Source of the DNA: Stenotrophomonas_A sp035539015
GTDB taxonomy: Bacteria > Pseudomonadota > Gammaproteobacteria > Xanthomonadales > Xanthomonadaceae
DNA length: 64,000 bases
Direction: 5' to 3'
NCBI GenBank assembly: GCA_035539015.1
Contig: DATLJF010000200.1
Span: forward strand, 3,559 to 67,558
Shown here: positions 1 to 9,860 of the stretch, one piece after another
Layout of the letters: every line of letters begins with the position of its first letter
Numbering within the stretch: position 1 is the stretch's first letter
Position numbers and translations under genes: made by a program
The notes under the pieces: model-generated
What the model was told of the DNA's origin: nothing
Databases searched by the model: none
The model's input: the letters and a program-made list of their open reading frames with translations, nothing else

Positions 1-182
1 AGGGCCTGCAGTGAATGGTGCAACCAGGCGTTGGACGCCGCCCCTGGCGCCCATGCGCCTTCTTCCTGCGGGGCGTGGATGTACAGCAGCAGCGGCACGT
101 GCCCGGCCTCCAGTGCCGCGCGCAGGGCCGGTTGATCGTCCAGGCGCAGGTCGCGCCGCAGCCATACCAATGCGTGGGTCAT
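1..182 (-). CDS. phrB: Deoxyribodipyrimidine photolyase, N-terminal fragment (cut by window edge)
   Basis: Reading leftward from the ATG at 182, the first 60 codons begin MTHALVWLRRDLRLDDQPAL and continue with VPLLLYIHAP. This is the N-terminal Rossmann-like domain of the photolyase/cryptochrome family, with the hallmark WxRRDLRLxDNxAL-type motif. The enzyme family splits UV-induced pyrimidine dimers using light, FAD and an antenna cofactor. Only the start lies in the window, so the FAD-binding domain cannot be checked. No strong ribosome binding site is visible before the ATG, but the family start fits exactly. The gap to the stop of the upstream GH92 gene is 85 bp, and both genes run leftward, so read-through is possible. 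Confidence 0.88.
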   Translation of the reverse strand, partial: MTHALVWLRRDLRLDDQPALRAALEAGHVPLLLYIHAPQEEGAWAPGAASNAWLHHSLQA

Positions 183-267
183 GCGCAAACCAGCGAAGTC
201 GGGCCGCGATCATAACCAAAGGGCGGTAGTGACCCGATCACGCAAGGCCTGGCGCATGCCCGCGAGG

Positions 268-3200
268 CTAGTGACGGGTGGACGGGGTCGCCGCTGCAGC
301 CAGGAGCTCGACTTCGGCCAACGAACAGCGATCTGCGTCGCCGCGGTCCTCGATCACCAGCCGGTAATGGCGATGGCGGGCCGGCGTGGCCAGCCGGAAC
401 GGCCGCGTGTACCGCGCCCATTCAAACGCCTCTCCCGCGCGTTGGTCGAGCAGTCTCCAATGGCGGCCGTCGTCCGAGCCTTCCAGTCGCCACGCCGCCG
501 GATAGCGGCCGCTGCTGCCGGAGGTGAGCGTATAGAACGTCACCGCGCCCTCGGGCGGCTTCGCCAACGCATACGACAAGGTGGGCGGTGCGCGACAGGA
601 GAATGCGATCTCGGTGTCGGAGGTATCGTCGAACAGCGCGTTGGCGTCGATTCCCGGCGAACGCGTCGCAGCCACGCCGCGTCCGCTGCCAGTGATGTCG
701 GCCAAGGGCGCCGGTGGCGCCTCGCCCGTGGTCAAGGAAGTCGGCAGCGCCGCCGGCTCGCTCCCCCAGGCCGCTGGCTTGGACGACATCTCGAATTCGA
801 TGTGGCCGCCCTCGGCCAGCAACCGGTGCGGGATGGCGGTGCTGCGCCAGGGCTTGCCGTTGACATTGACCGCGGCCACGTACCGATTGGCGGCGCTGTT
901 GCCCGGTGCGCTGATCACCAGCGAACGGCCGTTTTCCAGGTGCACGGTCGCCCGGGTGAACAGCGGCGAGCCGATCACCAATTGGTCGCTGCCCATTTGC
1001 AGCGGATAGAAGCCCAGCGCCGCGAACAACCACCAGGCCGAGGTTTCGCCGTTGTCTTCATCGCCCGGGTAGCCCTGGCCGATATCCGAGCCGCCATACA
1101 TGCGCGCCAGCACCTCGCGCACGATCTCCTGGGTGCGCCACGGCTGTCCGGCATACAGGTACATCCATGGCACATGGTGGGCCACCTGGTTGGAGAACCC
1201 CCACTGGCCCATGCGCACGTCGCGTGCCTCGACCATTTCATGGATCAGCCCGCCGTACGAGCCCGGGAAGCCAGCGGTTTCCGGAGTGGAAAAATACTGG
1301 TCGAGCTTGCGCGCAAGCGCTGGGCGCCCGCCGTATAGATTGGCCAGGCCCTGGCCATCGTGCGGCACCAGGAACGCGAAGCCCCAGCCGTTGGTTTCGG
1401 TGTAGTCGTGCGCGTGGCCCCAGACCCGTGGGTCATAGTCGCCGGGCTGCGACTTCCACTGCCCGTCGAGCGCCCGGCCCTGGAAAAAGTCGATCGCCGG
1501 ATCGAACATTCGCACATAGTTGAGGGCGCGGTGGCGGTAGTAGTCGCTCTCTTCCTGCAATCGCTGCGCCGGCACCGGCGCCGCCGGATCGGCCGCCATC
1601 TTCTGCAGCATCCGGGCAATACCGGCATCGTTGATGTAGCCCTCCAACGCCCACGACACGCCCTCGCCGACCGAACTCGGCGTGTAGCCAATGAACGGCG
1701 CCTGCGCCATCCCCTTGCGGCCGACGTTGTCGCTGGGCGGCATCACCGCCGCGTTCTTGATTGCCGCGGCGTACAGCGATGCCTTGTCCAGGCCGGGCAC
1801 GTCCTTCATGTAGGCATCGGCAAAGGCCACGTCCGAACTGGTGCCGGTCATCAGGTTGGCGTAACCCGGCGAGGACCAGCGCGGCACCCAACCGCCGTCG
1901 CGATAGTGCTGCAGGAAGCCGTTGACCATCTCGCCCGCCTGCGTCGGCGCCAGCAGCGACTGCGCCGCCCACACCGTGCGGTAGGTGTCCCAGAAGCCGT
2001 TGTTGACGTAGGCGCGGCCCTCGATGACGGCCGCACCGGTCTGCGTCTCGGTCGTCCCTGTCGGCAGCACGCGGCTGGCCGACGACTGCGAGGCGTGCTG
2101 CCAGCGCGGCACCTGCGCGCTGCCAGTGTTTTCGTGCGCGACGTTGGGATACAGGAACAATCGGTAGAGATTGGAATACAGCGTGGTGAGCTGGTCCGGC
2201 GAGGCGCCTTCGACATCGATGACGGCAAGCTTGCGGTCCCAGGCCTGCTCGGCGCGCTCACGCACGTCTTCGAAGCGGTCGCCTGAAGCAATTTCCAGTG
2301 CCAGGTTGCGCTTGGCCTGTTCCAGGCTGATCAGCGAAGTGGCGATGCGCATGCTGACGCGGCGCTCGCGCCCAGCATCGAAACGCATATAGCCAGGCAC
2401 CTGTTGGCGCGGCGTGGCCGGCTTGCCGTCCTTGCCAGGATCGCGCGCCACCAACTTGCCGCTGGCCAGCACCGGGCGGTCGAACCGGGCATAGACGAAC
2501 ATGCGGCCAGCGCCATTGGATAGACGGCTGCGGCTGTCGGTGTAGCCGCTCAATTCGCCAGTTTGCGGTGACAGAGTCAGCCCGCCCTCGTCGCTGACGT
2601 TGTCGAAGATCAGGCTGGCGTCCTCGCCGGGGAAGGTAAAGCGAAACATCGCCGCATGGTCAGTGGGGGCGATCTCGGCAAGGATCCCGTTGTCCAGGCG
2701 CACGCCGTAGTAGTGCGGCCGCGCCACTTCGTTGTCATGGCGGAAGGGCAGCGAGCGCGCCTCGCGCTCGGCGCTCGGCACACCACGGACCGCCGAGGGC
2801 ATCACCTGGAAGGTCTGGCGGTCGCCCATCCACGGGCTGGTCTCATGCGACAACGCCAGGGCCTGCAGGCGCGGCCGGTTCTGCGCATCGTTGCCGGCCG
2901 CGTATTGGTAGATCCAGCTCAAGGAACCGGCATCGGTGACCGGCGTCCAGAAGTTGAAGCCATGCGGCATCGCGGTGGCCGGGATGTTGTTGCCGCGCGA
3001 GAAATCGCCGCTGGAGTTCGTCCCGCGGGTGGTCAAGACCTGGTCGCTGGGCCGTTTCGCGGCGACAGCGGCCGGCACCTGCGCAATGCGGATGTCGTCC
3101 ACCCAACCGCGCAGCGCTGCCGACCCGAACGGCGCCTGGTAGCCGAGCACGATCTTGGCGATCACCTTGCCCGCGGCCACCTCGCCCAGCCGCACCTGCC

Positions 3201-3774
3201 TGGCATTCCATTGCTGGGTGTACAGCGACTTCGATTCGCCCTGGCCTAGTGGCGACAGGACGAAGCCCTGCTGGTCGCGACCGCCGAGCTCGGAAAGCCG
3301 GGTGCCGTCGGTAAACAACAGGTCGACCGCAACGTAGGTGCTGGGGTATCGCAGATCGCCCTCGATGAACTCGGGGAAGATCTTGTACGACAACACTGAG
3401 TGCGCGGCCACCGGTATCGAGACATCGAACAGTTCCGCCGCTGACTGGCCACCGCCGGAGGCGACGACCTGGCCGTCATAGCCCAGGGAATGCAGGCCAC
3501 TGAAACCGACCTCGGGCTTGGCGGTGTAGGCAACCGCCGGCCCGTTGCCGACGCGAACCGACAGACTGCCGCCGTCGGCACGCGTGGTCACCGCCTGCGT
3601 CAGGCCCTTCTCGCCTGGTTCGAACGAGGTCCAGAACTGCGCCTGCGTGGTCACCCTTGGCGCTGGCGGCTGCGCCGCCAATGGCGCGGTGCTGGCGGCC
3701 AGCACCGCCGCGAGCACGAGAACAGCAGGAGAACGCAGGCGACGGGAATCAAAGGGCATGTAGGTCAAGACCAT
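268..3774 (-). CDS. GH92 family alpha-mannosidase with C-terminal discoidin-like domain
   Basis: The 1168-aa product has an N-terminal signal peptide (hydrophobic stretch about residues 13-34, ending APLAAQ). Residues about 45-235 look like a beta-sandwich. The GH92 N domain starts near residue 250 (NNIPATAMPHGFNFWTP). The catalytic domain carries the glutamate-bearing segment TETNGWGFAFLVPHD and the metal-site region GDEDNGETSAWW near residue 908. The last 130 residues resemble an F5/8 type C (discoidin) carbohydrate-binding fold. GH92 enzymes are calcium-dependent exo-alpha-mannosidases acting on N-glycans or mannan. It is longer than the usual 750-aa core because of the added domains. It is the last gene of the TonB receptor-GH2-GH92 operon, 48 bp after the GH2 stop. 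A start at 3759 (MPFDSRR) gives a cleaner signal peptide. Linkage specificity cannot be read here. Confidence 0.93.
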   Translation of the reverse strand: MVLTYMPFDSRRLRSPAVLVLAAVLAASTAPLAAQPPAPRVTTQAQFWTSFEPGEKGLTQAVTTRADGGSLSVRVGNGPAVAYTAKPEVGFSGLHSLGYDGQVVASGGGQSAAELFDVSIPVAAHSVLSYKIFPEFIEGDLRYPSTYVAVDLLFTDGTRLSELGGRDQQGFVLSPLGQGESKSLYTQQWNARQVRLGEVAAGKVIAKIVLGYQAPFGSAALRGWVDDIRIAQVPAAVAAKRPSDQVLTTRGTNSSGDFSRGNNIPATAMPHGFNFWTPVTDAGSLSWIYQYAAGNDAQNRPRLQALALSHETSPWMGDRQTFQVMPSAVRGVPSAEREARSLPFRHDNEVARPHYYGVRLDNGILAEIAPTDHAAMFRFTFPGEDASLIFDNVSDEGGLTLSPQTGELSGYTDSRSRLSNGAGRMFVYARFDRPVLASGKLVARDPGKDGKPATPRQQVPGYMRFDAGRERRVSMRIATSLISLEQAKRNLALEIASGDRFEDVRERAEQAWDRKLAVIDVEGASPDQLTTLYSNLYRLFLYPNVAHENTGSAQVPRWQHASQSSASRVLPTGTTETQTGAAVIEGRAYVNNGFWDTYRTVWAAQSLLAPTQAGEMVNGFLQHYRDGGWVPRWSSPGYANLMTGTSSDVAFADAYMKDVPGLDKASLYAAAIKNAAVMPPSDNVGRKGMAQAPFIGYTPSSVGEGVSWALEGYINDAGIARMLQKMAADPAAPVPAQRLQEESDYYRHRALNYVRMFDPAIDFFQGRALDGQWKSQPGDYDPRVWGHAHDYTETNGWGFAFLVPHDGQGLANLYGGRPALARKLDQYFSTPETAGFPGSYGGLIHEMVEARDVRMGQWGFSNQVAHHVPWMYLYAGQPWRTQEIVREVLARMYGGSDIGQGYPGDEDNGETSAWWLFAALGFYPLQMGSDQLVIGSPLFTRATVHLENGRSLVISAPGNSAANRYVAAVNVNGKPWRSTAIPHRLLAEGGHIEFEMSSKPAAWGSEPAALPTSLTTGEAPPAPLADITGSGRGVAATRSPGIDANALFDDTSDTEIAFSCRAPPTLSYALAKPPEGAVTFYTLTSGSSGRYPAAWRLEGSDDGRHWRLLDQRAGEAFEWARYTRPFRLATPARHRHYRLVIEDRGDADRCSLAEVELLAAAATPSTRH

Positions 3775-3822
3775 GAAAGCGCGAGGAGAGTTGGCCGGGC
3801 GAGCGATACCGGCTGGGAGAAT

Positions 3823-6486
3823 TCACGGGCTAGCGGCCGGCAAGCTGTCGGCGAGCGAGCGTATCCGCAGTGCGGCGCGCAGCTCGTCCAGGCTCGCCGC
3901 CGAAGCCACGTGCACCGAGACGCGTTCGCCAGGCAGCAGGGTCAACGCATTGTCGGCGGGCGTCGCCTCCAGCAGGCCGAAGTCGAGCCACACTCCCCGG
4001 GCCAGCCGCGTGGCGGTCAGGTCAAGCACGTAGTCGGCATTCTCGCGTCGCCAACGGGCCTGCACGCCAGGCTCCGGCCACGCCATCTGCTTGGCCGCGG
4101 CGAAATAGACGACGCTGCGCGACGCCGGTTCGCCCGCCACCTCCAGGTCGAACACCGCCGCGGTGGTGGCCGGATCGGCGCCGGCCAGCAGTTGTGCATC
4201 GGCATGCTCGGCCACCTGCGTGGCCGACAGCGGCGCCAACGCCACAGCCTGGCGCTGGTCGCGCAATACCTTCCCGTCCAGGCTGACCAGCCGCAGCCGC
4301 AATTCGCCGTGGCGGGCCTGAGTGCGGTCATTGAGCAGGCTCACCCGGGTAAGGCCGTCGGCGCGCAGGGCCGCCACCGCGACTGGCGCAAAGAAACGCC
4401 GCGCGTGGAACTGCAAGGCCTTCCAGCGGCCAAACCAATCGATGCTCGACCACGAGGCGCCGGGCCACACATCGTTCAACTGCCAATACAGCGACCCCAT
4501 CGTGTACGGCCGGCTGGCGCGATGATGCAGCGCCGCCACTTCGATCCCTTCGGCCTGCATCACCTGGCTGAGGTAGATGAAGTCCTCGAAGGTGCGCGGC
4601 TCACCGAACTCCATGCCCACGTAGTGCAGCAGCCGCTCGTTGCCCTTGCCGGCCATGAACTTTTGGTGGGCCTGGATGACCGGCGTGGCGACGCCTTGTT
4701 CCTGGCGCGTGGCGAAGGCGTCGACGGTCCGCTGCACCGGCCAGGCCTGCAGGCCATATTCGGACATGAAGCGCGGGGTCACCTTCAGGTATTGCGAGGT
4801 CGGGTGGGCGGGATTGCCCCACACTTCCCAGTAATGCATATCGCCGCTGGCGGGGGTATTGGCGACCTCGGCCAGATCGTCGCTCGGCGAACTGGCCCAA
4901 TAGGCGATGCCACCGCCCTCCTCGGCCACCACCGCACGCAGGTCGTGGCCGAACAGCTGCACATAGCCGGCCCAGACCTGCTCGGCAAACGCCGGGTCCG
5001 CTGCTTTCAGCTCGCGGCCGTGGCCCCAGTACTTCCAGGCAATCTCTTCTTCGTTGTTGCCGGCCCACAGCACGATGCTGGGATGGTTGCGCAGCCGCCG
5101 CACGTTATCGCGCGCCTCGGCGATGACGTTGGCCCGAAACGCCGGGTCATACGCCGGCTGCATGCCGCCGCCGAACATGAAGTCCTGCCACACCAGCAGG
5201 CCGAGTTCGTCGGCGATATCGTAGAAACGATCCGACTCGTAGTAGCCGCCGCCCCAACCGCGGATCATGTTCATGTTCGCGTCCACCGCCGATTGCAGGA
5301 CCCGGCGCAGCTGCGCCTCGCTCACGCGCGGCGCGAACATGTCGAAGGGAATGTAGTTCGCGCCCTTGGCGAAGACCGGGATGCCGTTGACTTCGAAATG
5401 GAAATCGCGGCCCTTCGCGTCGGGGCTGCGGCGCAAGGCCACGCTGCGCAGGCCGGTGCGGCGCGCGGCGGTGGCAACCACGCCGCTGGCGTCGGCGATC
5501 TCCACCTCGAAGCGATACAGCGGCTGGGCACCGTAACCGGCCGGGAACCAGCGCTGTGGCTTGGCGATGGTCACTGCCAGGTCCGTGGTGCTGGCACCGG
5601 CCTCCAGTTCAAGCGTGCGCGATGCCGTCTGTTCGCGGGTGCCGTCCGGGCCGGTCTGGAACAGCCGCAATGCATAGCGCCCGCTTCGTTCCACTTCCAG
5701 CCCAACCTGCACCTGCAACTCGGCACGCGCGGCGTCGACGTGGTCCTGGCGCACATGTACATCGGCAATGCGCAGGGCCTGCCATTGCTGCAGGGTGACG
5801 TTGCGCCAGATCCCGGCGGTGACGTAGCGCGGACCCCAGTCCCAGCCATAGTGGTAACCCGGCTTGCGGACGAAATTGGCGGTCAGCGCATCGGCCGGCT
5901 CATCACCATAAGGCGATGGGTAATTGCCGTGGAGCTTGTGCGGCATCGCCTGCACGATCGGCAAAAGGCGTGTGATGGGCGAGTGGAACACCACCCGCAG
6001 TTCGTTGCGGCCACTGTGCAACTGCGCCTGCACGGGTACCCGCCAGGTGCGAAAGGCGTTGTCGGCGGCCAGCACGCGTTGGCCATTGAGGTAGACCTCG
6101 GCCAGCGTATCCAGGCCCTCGAACACCAGGTCGCTGCGCGCACTGCGTACCGCCTCCGGTGCCAAGTCGAAGAAGGTCCGGTATTCCCAATCGGCCAGGC
6201 CAATCCATTGCAGGCCGGCTTCCGGCGCGCCTACGTAGGGGTCGGCAATCAGGCCGTTGGCCAGCAGATCGGTGTGCACCGTGCCAGGTACGGTGGCCGG
6301 GTGCCATTGCGTGGCTTGCGAATGTGCCTGTGCTTGCGCGCCGCCCGGTACCAGGCGGAACTGCCAGCCCTCGCCGAGCAGCCGCTCGCCGGGGGCCGCG
6401 GCCACGGCAGCGCAGGCCCACAGCGCCAGCGCGAACGCGGCGACCCGGCACAGCCGTTGACCGAATCGAGACGAGCGCTGGCGCAT
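3823..6486 (-). CDS. GH2 family beta-mannosidase, exported
   Basis: The 887-aa protein has a signal peptide (ALALWACAAVAAAPG, about residues 18-32), then the GH2 sugar-binding, immunoglobulin-like and TIM-barrel domains. The probable acid/base glutamate is in WAGNNEEEIAWKYWG near residue 475, and the probable nucleophile is in MSEYGLQAWP near residue 572. Segments such as PGTVHTDLLANGLIADPYVG and YHYGWDWGPRYVTAGIW are characteristic of the beta-mannosidase branch rather than beta-galactosidases. The known role of this branch is release of terminal beta-mannose, for example Man-beta-1,4-GlcNAc left after alpha-mannosidase trimming of N-glycans. A strong ribosome binding site (GGAGGAAGCT) precedes the ATG. 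It lies 64 bp after the TonB receptor gene and 48 bp before the GH92 gene, consistent with one operon. Confidence 0.94.
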   Translation of the reverse strand: MRQRSSRFGQRLCRVAAFALALWACAAVAAAPGERLLGEGWQFRLVPGGAQAQAHSQATQWHPATVPGTVHTDLLANGLIADPYVGAPEAGLQWIGLADWEYRTFFDLAPEAVRSARSDLVFEGLDTLAEVYLNGQRVLAADNAFRTWRVPVQAQLHSGRNELRVVFHSPITRLLPIVQAMPHKLHGNYPSPYGDEPADALTANFVRKPGYHYGWDWGPRYVTAGIWRNVTLQQWQALRIADVHVRQDHVDAARAELQVQVGLEVERSGRYALRLFQTGPDGTREQTASRTLELEAGASTTDLAVTIAKPQRWFPAGYGAQPLYRFEVEIADASGVVATAARRTGLRSVALRRSPDAKGRDFHFEVNGIPVFAKGANYIPFDMFAPRVSEAQLRRVLQSAVDANMNMIRGWGGGYYESDRFYDIADELGLLVWQDFMFGGGMQPAYDPAFRANVIAEARDNVRRLRNHPSIVLWAGNNEEEIAWKYWGHGRELKAADPAFAEQVWAGYVQLFGHDLRAVVAEEGGGIAYWASSPSDDLAEVANTPASGDMHYWEVWGNPAHPTSQYLKVTPRFMSEYGLQAWPVQRTVDAFATRQEQGVATPVIQAHQKFMAGKGNERLLHYVGMEFGEPRTFEDFIYLSQVMQAEGIEVAALHHRASRPYTMGSLYWQLNDVWPGASWSSIDWFGRWKALQFHARRFFAPVAVAALRADGLTRVSLLNDRTQARHGELRLRLVSLDGKVLRDQRQAVALAPLSATQVAEHADAQLLAGADPATTAAVFDLEVAGEPASRSVVYFAAAKQMAWPEPGVQARWRRENADYVLDLTATRLARGVWLDFGLLEATPADNALTLLPGERVSVHVASAASLDELRAALRIRSLADSLPAASP

Positions 6487-6550
6487 AGCTTCCTCCGTGT
6501 TGTGGGCGACGGGCCACCCCGCGCTGGCAGGCGCGGGGTGGCTGGGTGGA

Positions 6551-9500
6551 TCAGAACTTGTAAGTCAGGCCCATGTAAAGGATTCGGCCGGTATAGCTGT
6601 TCTCGTAGAAGCGAGTCTCGGTGTCGTTGCCAAGGTGGCTGCGCTGCTCGGACTTGGTGGCGTTCAACACCGAGGCGGTCAGGATCAACTCGTCGGTGAG
6701 GTTGTAGGCCACGTTCAAATCCAGCTGGTTGTACGGCTCCAGGTAGGTGTTGAGGCCGTTGATCAGGCCGCCCACCACTTCGCCACGCCAGTTGTAGGAA
6801 GCACGCGCCAGGAACTTGCTGTTCTCGTAGAACACCGTGGCATTGGCCTGGTAATCGGCACTACCCACCAGCGGCGACTCGCCGATGTTCTCGCCGTCGA
6901 TCACGATCGAAGCCAGGTTGGTGTCGTTGAGGGTGTAGTTGGCCTGGAAGCCGAAGCCCGAGGCGAAGGTGTGCTGCATATAGAGTTCGATGCCCTGCGA
7001 GACGCCGTCGCGGCCATTGGCCTCGGTCTCGTAGTTCTGCACCGTCACCGTCTCGCCGCCGACGTTGACCTGCTGGTCGCGCACCACCGGCACGGTGAAG
7101 TTCTTCACGTTCTTGCGGAACAGGCCCAGGCCCAACACCGAACCCGGCTGGAAGTACCACTCCAGGCCGACGTCGAACTGGGTCGCCTCGAACGGTTCCA
7201 GGTCCTTGTTGCTGCCCGAGCCGTACCAGCCAGGATTGGTGGCGCCGCCGGCGGCCGTGCGGTCGTCGCTGTATTCCTCGCTGACGTATTGCAGGCCACC
7301 GGGGTAAGCGATGCTGGTGTAGGCCGGGCGCGCGATGACTTTCGAGGCCGCGCCGCGCAGCACCAGGTCTTCGGTGAGGTCGTAGGCGATGTTCAGGCTC
7401 GGCAGGACGTCGGTATAGGTCTTGTCCATCGAGGCCAGTTCGTAGGTCTTCGGGTGCGCGTCCAGCCGCACGTAGCCGCTCTCGCAGGTACTGCCCGGCG
7501 GCAGCGGCCCCACGCTGCAGGCCAGCGGATTGCCGTCGGCACCATCGACGAAGTAGTCCATGAAGCGCTCGATCGAATCGGACGAGGCGGCGTGCTGCTG
7601 GGTACGCACGATCCGCACGCCCAGGTTGCCGCGCAGCCGTTCGGTCTTGAAGTTGGCCTGGAAATACCCGGCTGTCACCTTCTCGCCGACGTCATAGACG
7701 AAGTCTGGCTCGATGCGGCTCTGCATCTGGCCGTAGCGGCCATTCAAATAGCGAATGTAGGCCGGGTAGTCGATGCCGGGGAAAACGTTGGCATTGAACC
7801 CGCCCTTGATGTCGCCGAGCGGCTGGCCGAGGAAGAAGCCCGGCTGCGCCACGCCCGCGTCGGCATCGCAGCCGTTCTGGTAGCGCATCTCATAGTCGGC
7901 AGGATCGGCGCCCTGGCACACCCAGTACGTATTGCCGGTATTGCGATGGACCTTGCCATCGCTGTACTTGGCGCCGAACTGGAAGGAATCGATCCAGCCG
8001 GTATCGAACAACTTGGTGAAATCGGCCTGGAAGTAGTTCTGCTCGATCTCGGTCTGCAACCACGAGGAGTCCGTCGAGCCGGTGTCGACTTCGGCCACCC
8101 CGGCCATCAGCATGTCCTGCAGGTTCGAGGCGAAATTCACCGAAGGGGTGCCGGAGACGTCCCACGCCGAATAGGTGTTGCCAGCCTGCCAGGCACCATT
8201 GACGAAACGGCGCGGCTTGGCCGACATGCGGAAGTTCATCGACGGTCCGCCTTCGGACCAGGTGCGGCCGCCCTTGAACGAGGCCTTCCACAAGGTGCCG
8301 ATGTCCCAATCCAGGTTCAGGTCGGCGGTCTGCGACAGCGCTTTCTCGCGACTGTAGCCTCCGGTCAGGTGCGGAGTCGGCACGGTGCAATCGTCCGGGC
8401 CCCAGCCGCCGGGGTTCAATCCGGCAGCCGCGGCCTGCGCCTCGCTGCAATAGTAGGTCTTGCCCGGCAACATCTGGAACTCGGCACCGGTGACGATGCT
8501 GCCGCTGCGGTCGAACGACAGGCCGTTGAGCAGGCGCCCGCCCGGCCAGTTGCCGTCCCCGGAGAAGCGCGCCAGGTTCCACTCCGGCACCTTGAGCATG
8601 TTCAAGGTGTAGTCGCCCTGCAGGTCGAAGCGGAAATAGTTCGCCGTCAACGTCATGTTGTCCAGCGGCTTGAACTGGAAGGTGAGTTGGGCGCCCTTGC
8701 GTTCGCGCTTCTCGTTGCGCACGGCGAAGTTCATCGACGTGGGCATGAAGAAGTTGCTGTAGTAGTCGCCGCCCTGGTTGTAGAAGCCGGACTCGCCCCA
8801 CCAGTAATGCACGCCGTCCTGGGTCATCGGCTTGCCGTTGACGTCGAATGCCGGGGTGGCGTCGTAGTCGTCGCCATACCACTGGTAGTCCTCGGCGCTG
8901 ACTTCCATGCTGCGGTTGGTGCGCTTCTGGTCGGTCAGGCCAACCAGGAAGCCGAAGCGCTCGTCCTTGCTGTGCCAGGAATACATCGCCGACAACTGGG
9001 GATCGGTGGTGCTACTGGTATCGGAATAGGTACCCTCGACGGTGGCGAAGCCGGAATTGGATTCCAGCTCCAGCGGTCGCCGCGTATGCAGAATCACGGT
9101 ACCGCCGATGCCGCCTTCGTCGATCCGCGCTTCCGGCGTCTTGAACAGCTCGGCACTGGAGAGCATGTTCGACGGCATCAGCACGTAGTTGAACGAGCGC
9201 GTGGCCTCGTCGTTGGTTTCGGAGGTGGCGATGTAGTTGCCGTTCAACTGGGTCAGCGTGAGGTCCGAATCCAGGCCGCGCACGCTGACGTACTGGCCCT
9301 CGCCGCCGCTGCGACTGATGACTACGCCCGGCACGCGCTGCAGCGCGTCGGCGACGTTCTTGTCGGGGAACTTGCTGACGTCCTCGGCGGTGATGACCTC
9401 GACGATCGCATTGGCATTGCGCTTCTGGTCCAGGCTCTTTTCGATCGAGTAGCGATAGCCGGTGACGGTGATGCGGTCCAGGTCGGTCGCGTTGGCATTG

Positions 9501-9628
9501 CTGGGCGCCGTGGCCGGGACGTCGGCCTGTTGCGCCAATGCCGCTGCCGGCAGCATTGCGCCGGCCAGGACGAACGCGATGGCGGTGGACAGTGAACTCC
9601 TGCTCTGGGTGCTGGTCGTCTTTCTCAT
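6551..9628 (-). CDS. TonB-dependent receptor 1 (mannosidase locus)
   Basis: The 1025-aa outer-membrane protein has a signal peptide ending AAALAQQAD, then a plug domain beginning DRITVTGYRYSIEKSLDQKR with VITAEDVSKFPDKNVADAL. A long 22-strand type barrel follows and ends in the aromatic signature GLTYKF. This matches the TonB-dependent receptors expanded in Xanthomonas and Caulobacter, many of which import oligosaccharides in TonB-ExbBD powered carbohydrate-utilisation loci. I chose the ATG at 9628 because AGGAG lies 10 bases upstream and the signal peptide starts there. A longer reading from 9709 adds a non-signal extension and covers an operator-like box. It is the first gene of the operon with GH2 and GH92. 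The substrate is inferred to be mannose-rich glycan from its neighbours only. Confidence 0.93.
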   Translation of the reverse strand: MRKTTSTQSRSSLSTAIAFVLAGAMLPAAALAQQADVPATAPSNANATDLDRITVTGYRYSIEKSLDQKRNANAIVEVITAEDVSKFPDKNVADALQRVPGVVISRSGGEGQYVSVRGLDSDLTLTQLNGNYIATSETNDEATRSFNYVLMPSNMLSSAELFKTPEARIDEGGIGGTVILHTRRPLELESNSGFATVEGTYSDTSSTTDPQLSAMYSWHSKDERFGFLVGLTDQKRTNRSMEVSAEDYQWYGDDYDATPAFDVNGKPMTQDGVHYWWGESGFYNQGGDYYSNFFMPTSMNFAVRNEKRERKGAQLTFQFKPLDNMTLTANYFRFDLQGDYTLNMLKVPEWNLARFSGDGNWPGGRLLNGLSFDRSGSIVTGAEFQMLPGKTYYCSEAQAAAAGLNPGGWGPDDCTVPTPHLTGGYSREKALSQTADLNLDWDIGTLWKASFKGGRTWSEGGPSMNFRMSAKPRRFVNGAWQAGNTYSAWDVSGTPSVNFASNLQDMLMAGVAEVDTGSTDSSWLQTEIEQNYFQADFTKLFDTGWIDSFQFGAKYSDGKVHRNTGNTYWVCQGADPADYEMRYQNGCDADAGVAQPGFFLGQPLGDIKGGFNANVFPGIDYPAYIRYLNGRYGQMQSRIEPDFVYDVGEKVTAGYFQANFKTERLRGNLGVRIVRTQQHAASSDSIERFMDYFVDGADGNPLACSVGPLPPGSTCESGYVRLDAHPKTYELASMDKTYTDVLPSLNIAYDLTEDLVLRGAASKVIARPAYTSIAYPGGLQYVSEEYSDDRTAAGGATNPGWYGSGSNKDLEPFEATQFDVGLEWYFQPGSVLGLGLFRKNVKNFTVPVVRDQQVNVGGETVTVQNYETEANGRDGVSQGIELYMQHTFASGFGFQANYTLNDTNLASIVIDGENIGESPLVGSADYQANATVFYENSKFLARASYNWRGEVVGGLINGLNTYLEPYNQLDLNVAYNLTDELILTASVLNATKSEQRSHLGNDTETRFYENSYTGRILYMGLTYKF

Positions 9629-9676
9629 TCCAATCCGTCTCCTGATTGAACCGTGCGACGCGCGAAAAGAAGCAAA

Positions 9677-9690
9677 TTGAATCGATCTAA
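9677..9690. promoter_or_regulatory. Operator-like box A upstream of TonB receptor 1
   Basis: The sequence TTGAATCGATCTAA differs from the perfect palindrome at box B in two positions and keeps the central ATCGAT. It sits 48 bases before the TonB receptor ATG, where a repressor could block the leftward promoter. The AT-flanked palindrome with central CG resembles LacI-family operators, but no regulator gene is present in the window. Confidence 0.5.
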
Positions 9691-9759
9691 CTTCCACGGC
9701 TGGACCCACCCCCCGATGCTGTCCGCCTTGCGCAGGCTGCCGCTCTCGACTGACTCCGT

Positions 9760-9773
9760 TTAGATCGATCTAA
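9760..9773. promoter_or_regulatory. Operator-like box B, perfect 14-bp palindrome
   Basis: TTAGATCGATCTAA is a perfect palindrome in the middle of the 291-bp gap between the divergent TonB receptor and GH92 genes. It lies 83 bp from box A and 87 bp from box C, about eight helical turns each way, which would place the three sites on roughly one face of the DNA. Confidence 0.55.
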
Positions 9774-9792
9774 TCAGCCGGAACAATTTTTT

Positions 9793-9819
9793 AGCATGCC
9801 CGGCCGCGGGAAGCATGCT
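9793..9819. repeat. Inverted repeat AGCATGC with 13-base spacer
   Basis: The arms AGCATGC (9793-9799) and GCATGCT (9813-9819) are exact inverted copies separated by 13 GC-rich bases, between boxes B and C. This could be a second regulator site or a chance palindrome. It follows an A/T-rich run (AATTTTTT), a plausible promoter element. Confidence 0.3.
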
Positions 9820-9846
9820 GCCGCGCAACATCCGGATCGCGCGCTT

Positions 9847-9860
9847 TTGGATCGTTCTAA
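9847..9860. promoter_or_regulatory. Operator-like box C upstream of the second GH92 gene
   Basis: TTGGATCGTTCTAA differs from box B in two positions. It ends 59 bases before the GH92 start at 9920, mirroring the placement of box A on the other side of the gap. The mirrored arrangement suggests that both divergent units answer to the same regulator. Confidence 0.5.

Noticed and set aside
3490..9595. Very long open frames on the + strand opposite the GH2, GH92 and TonB receptor genes.
   Set aside because: They are antisense to genes with conserved catalytic or receptor motifs, carry no recognisable domain, and are expected by chance in GC-rich DNA.
9629..9709. A longer start for TonB receptor 1.
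   Set aside because: It would place the signal peptide about 27 residues inside the protein and cover the operator-like box A.
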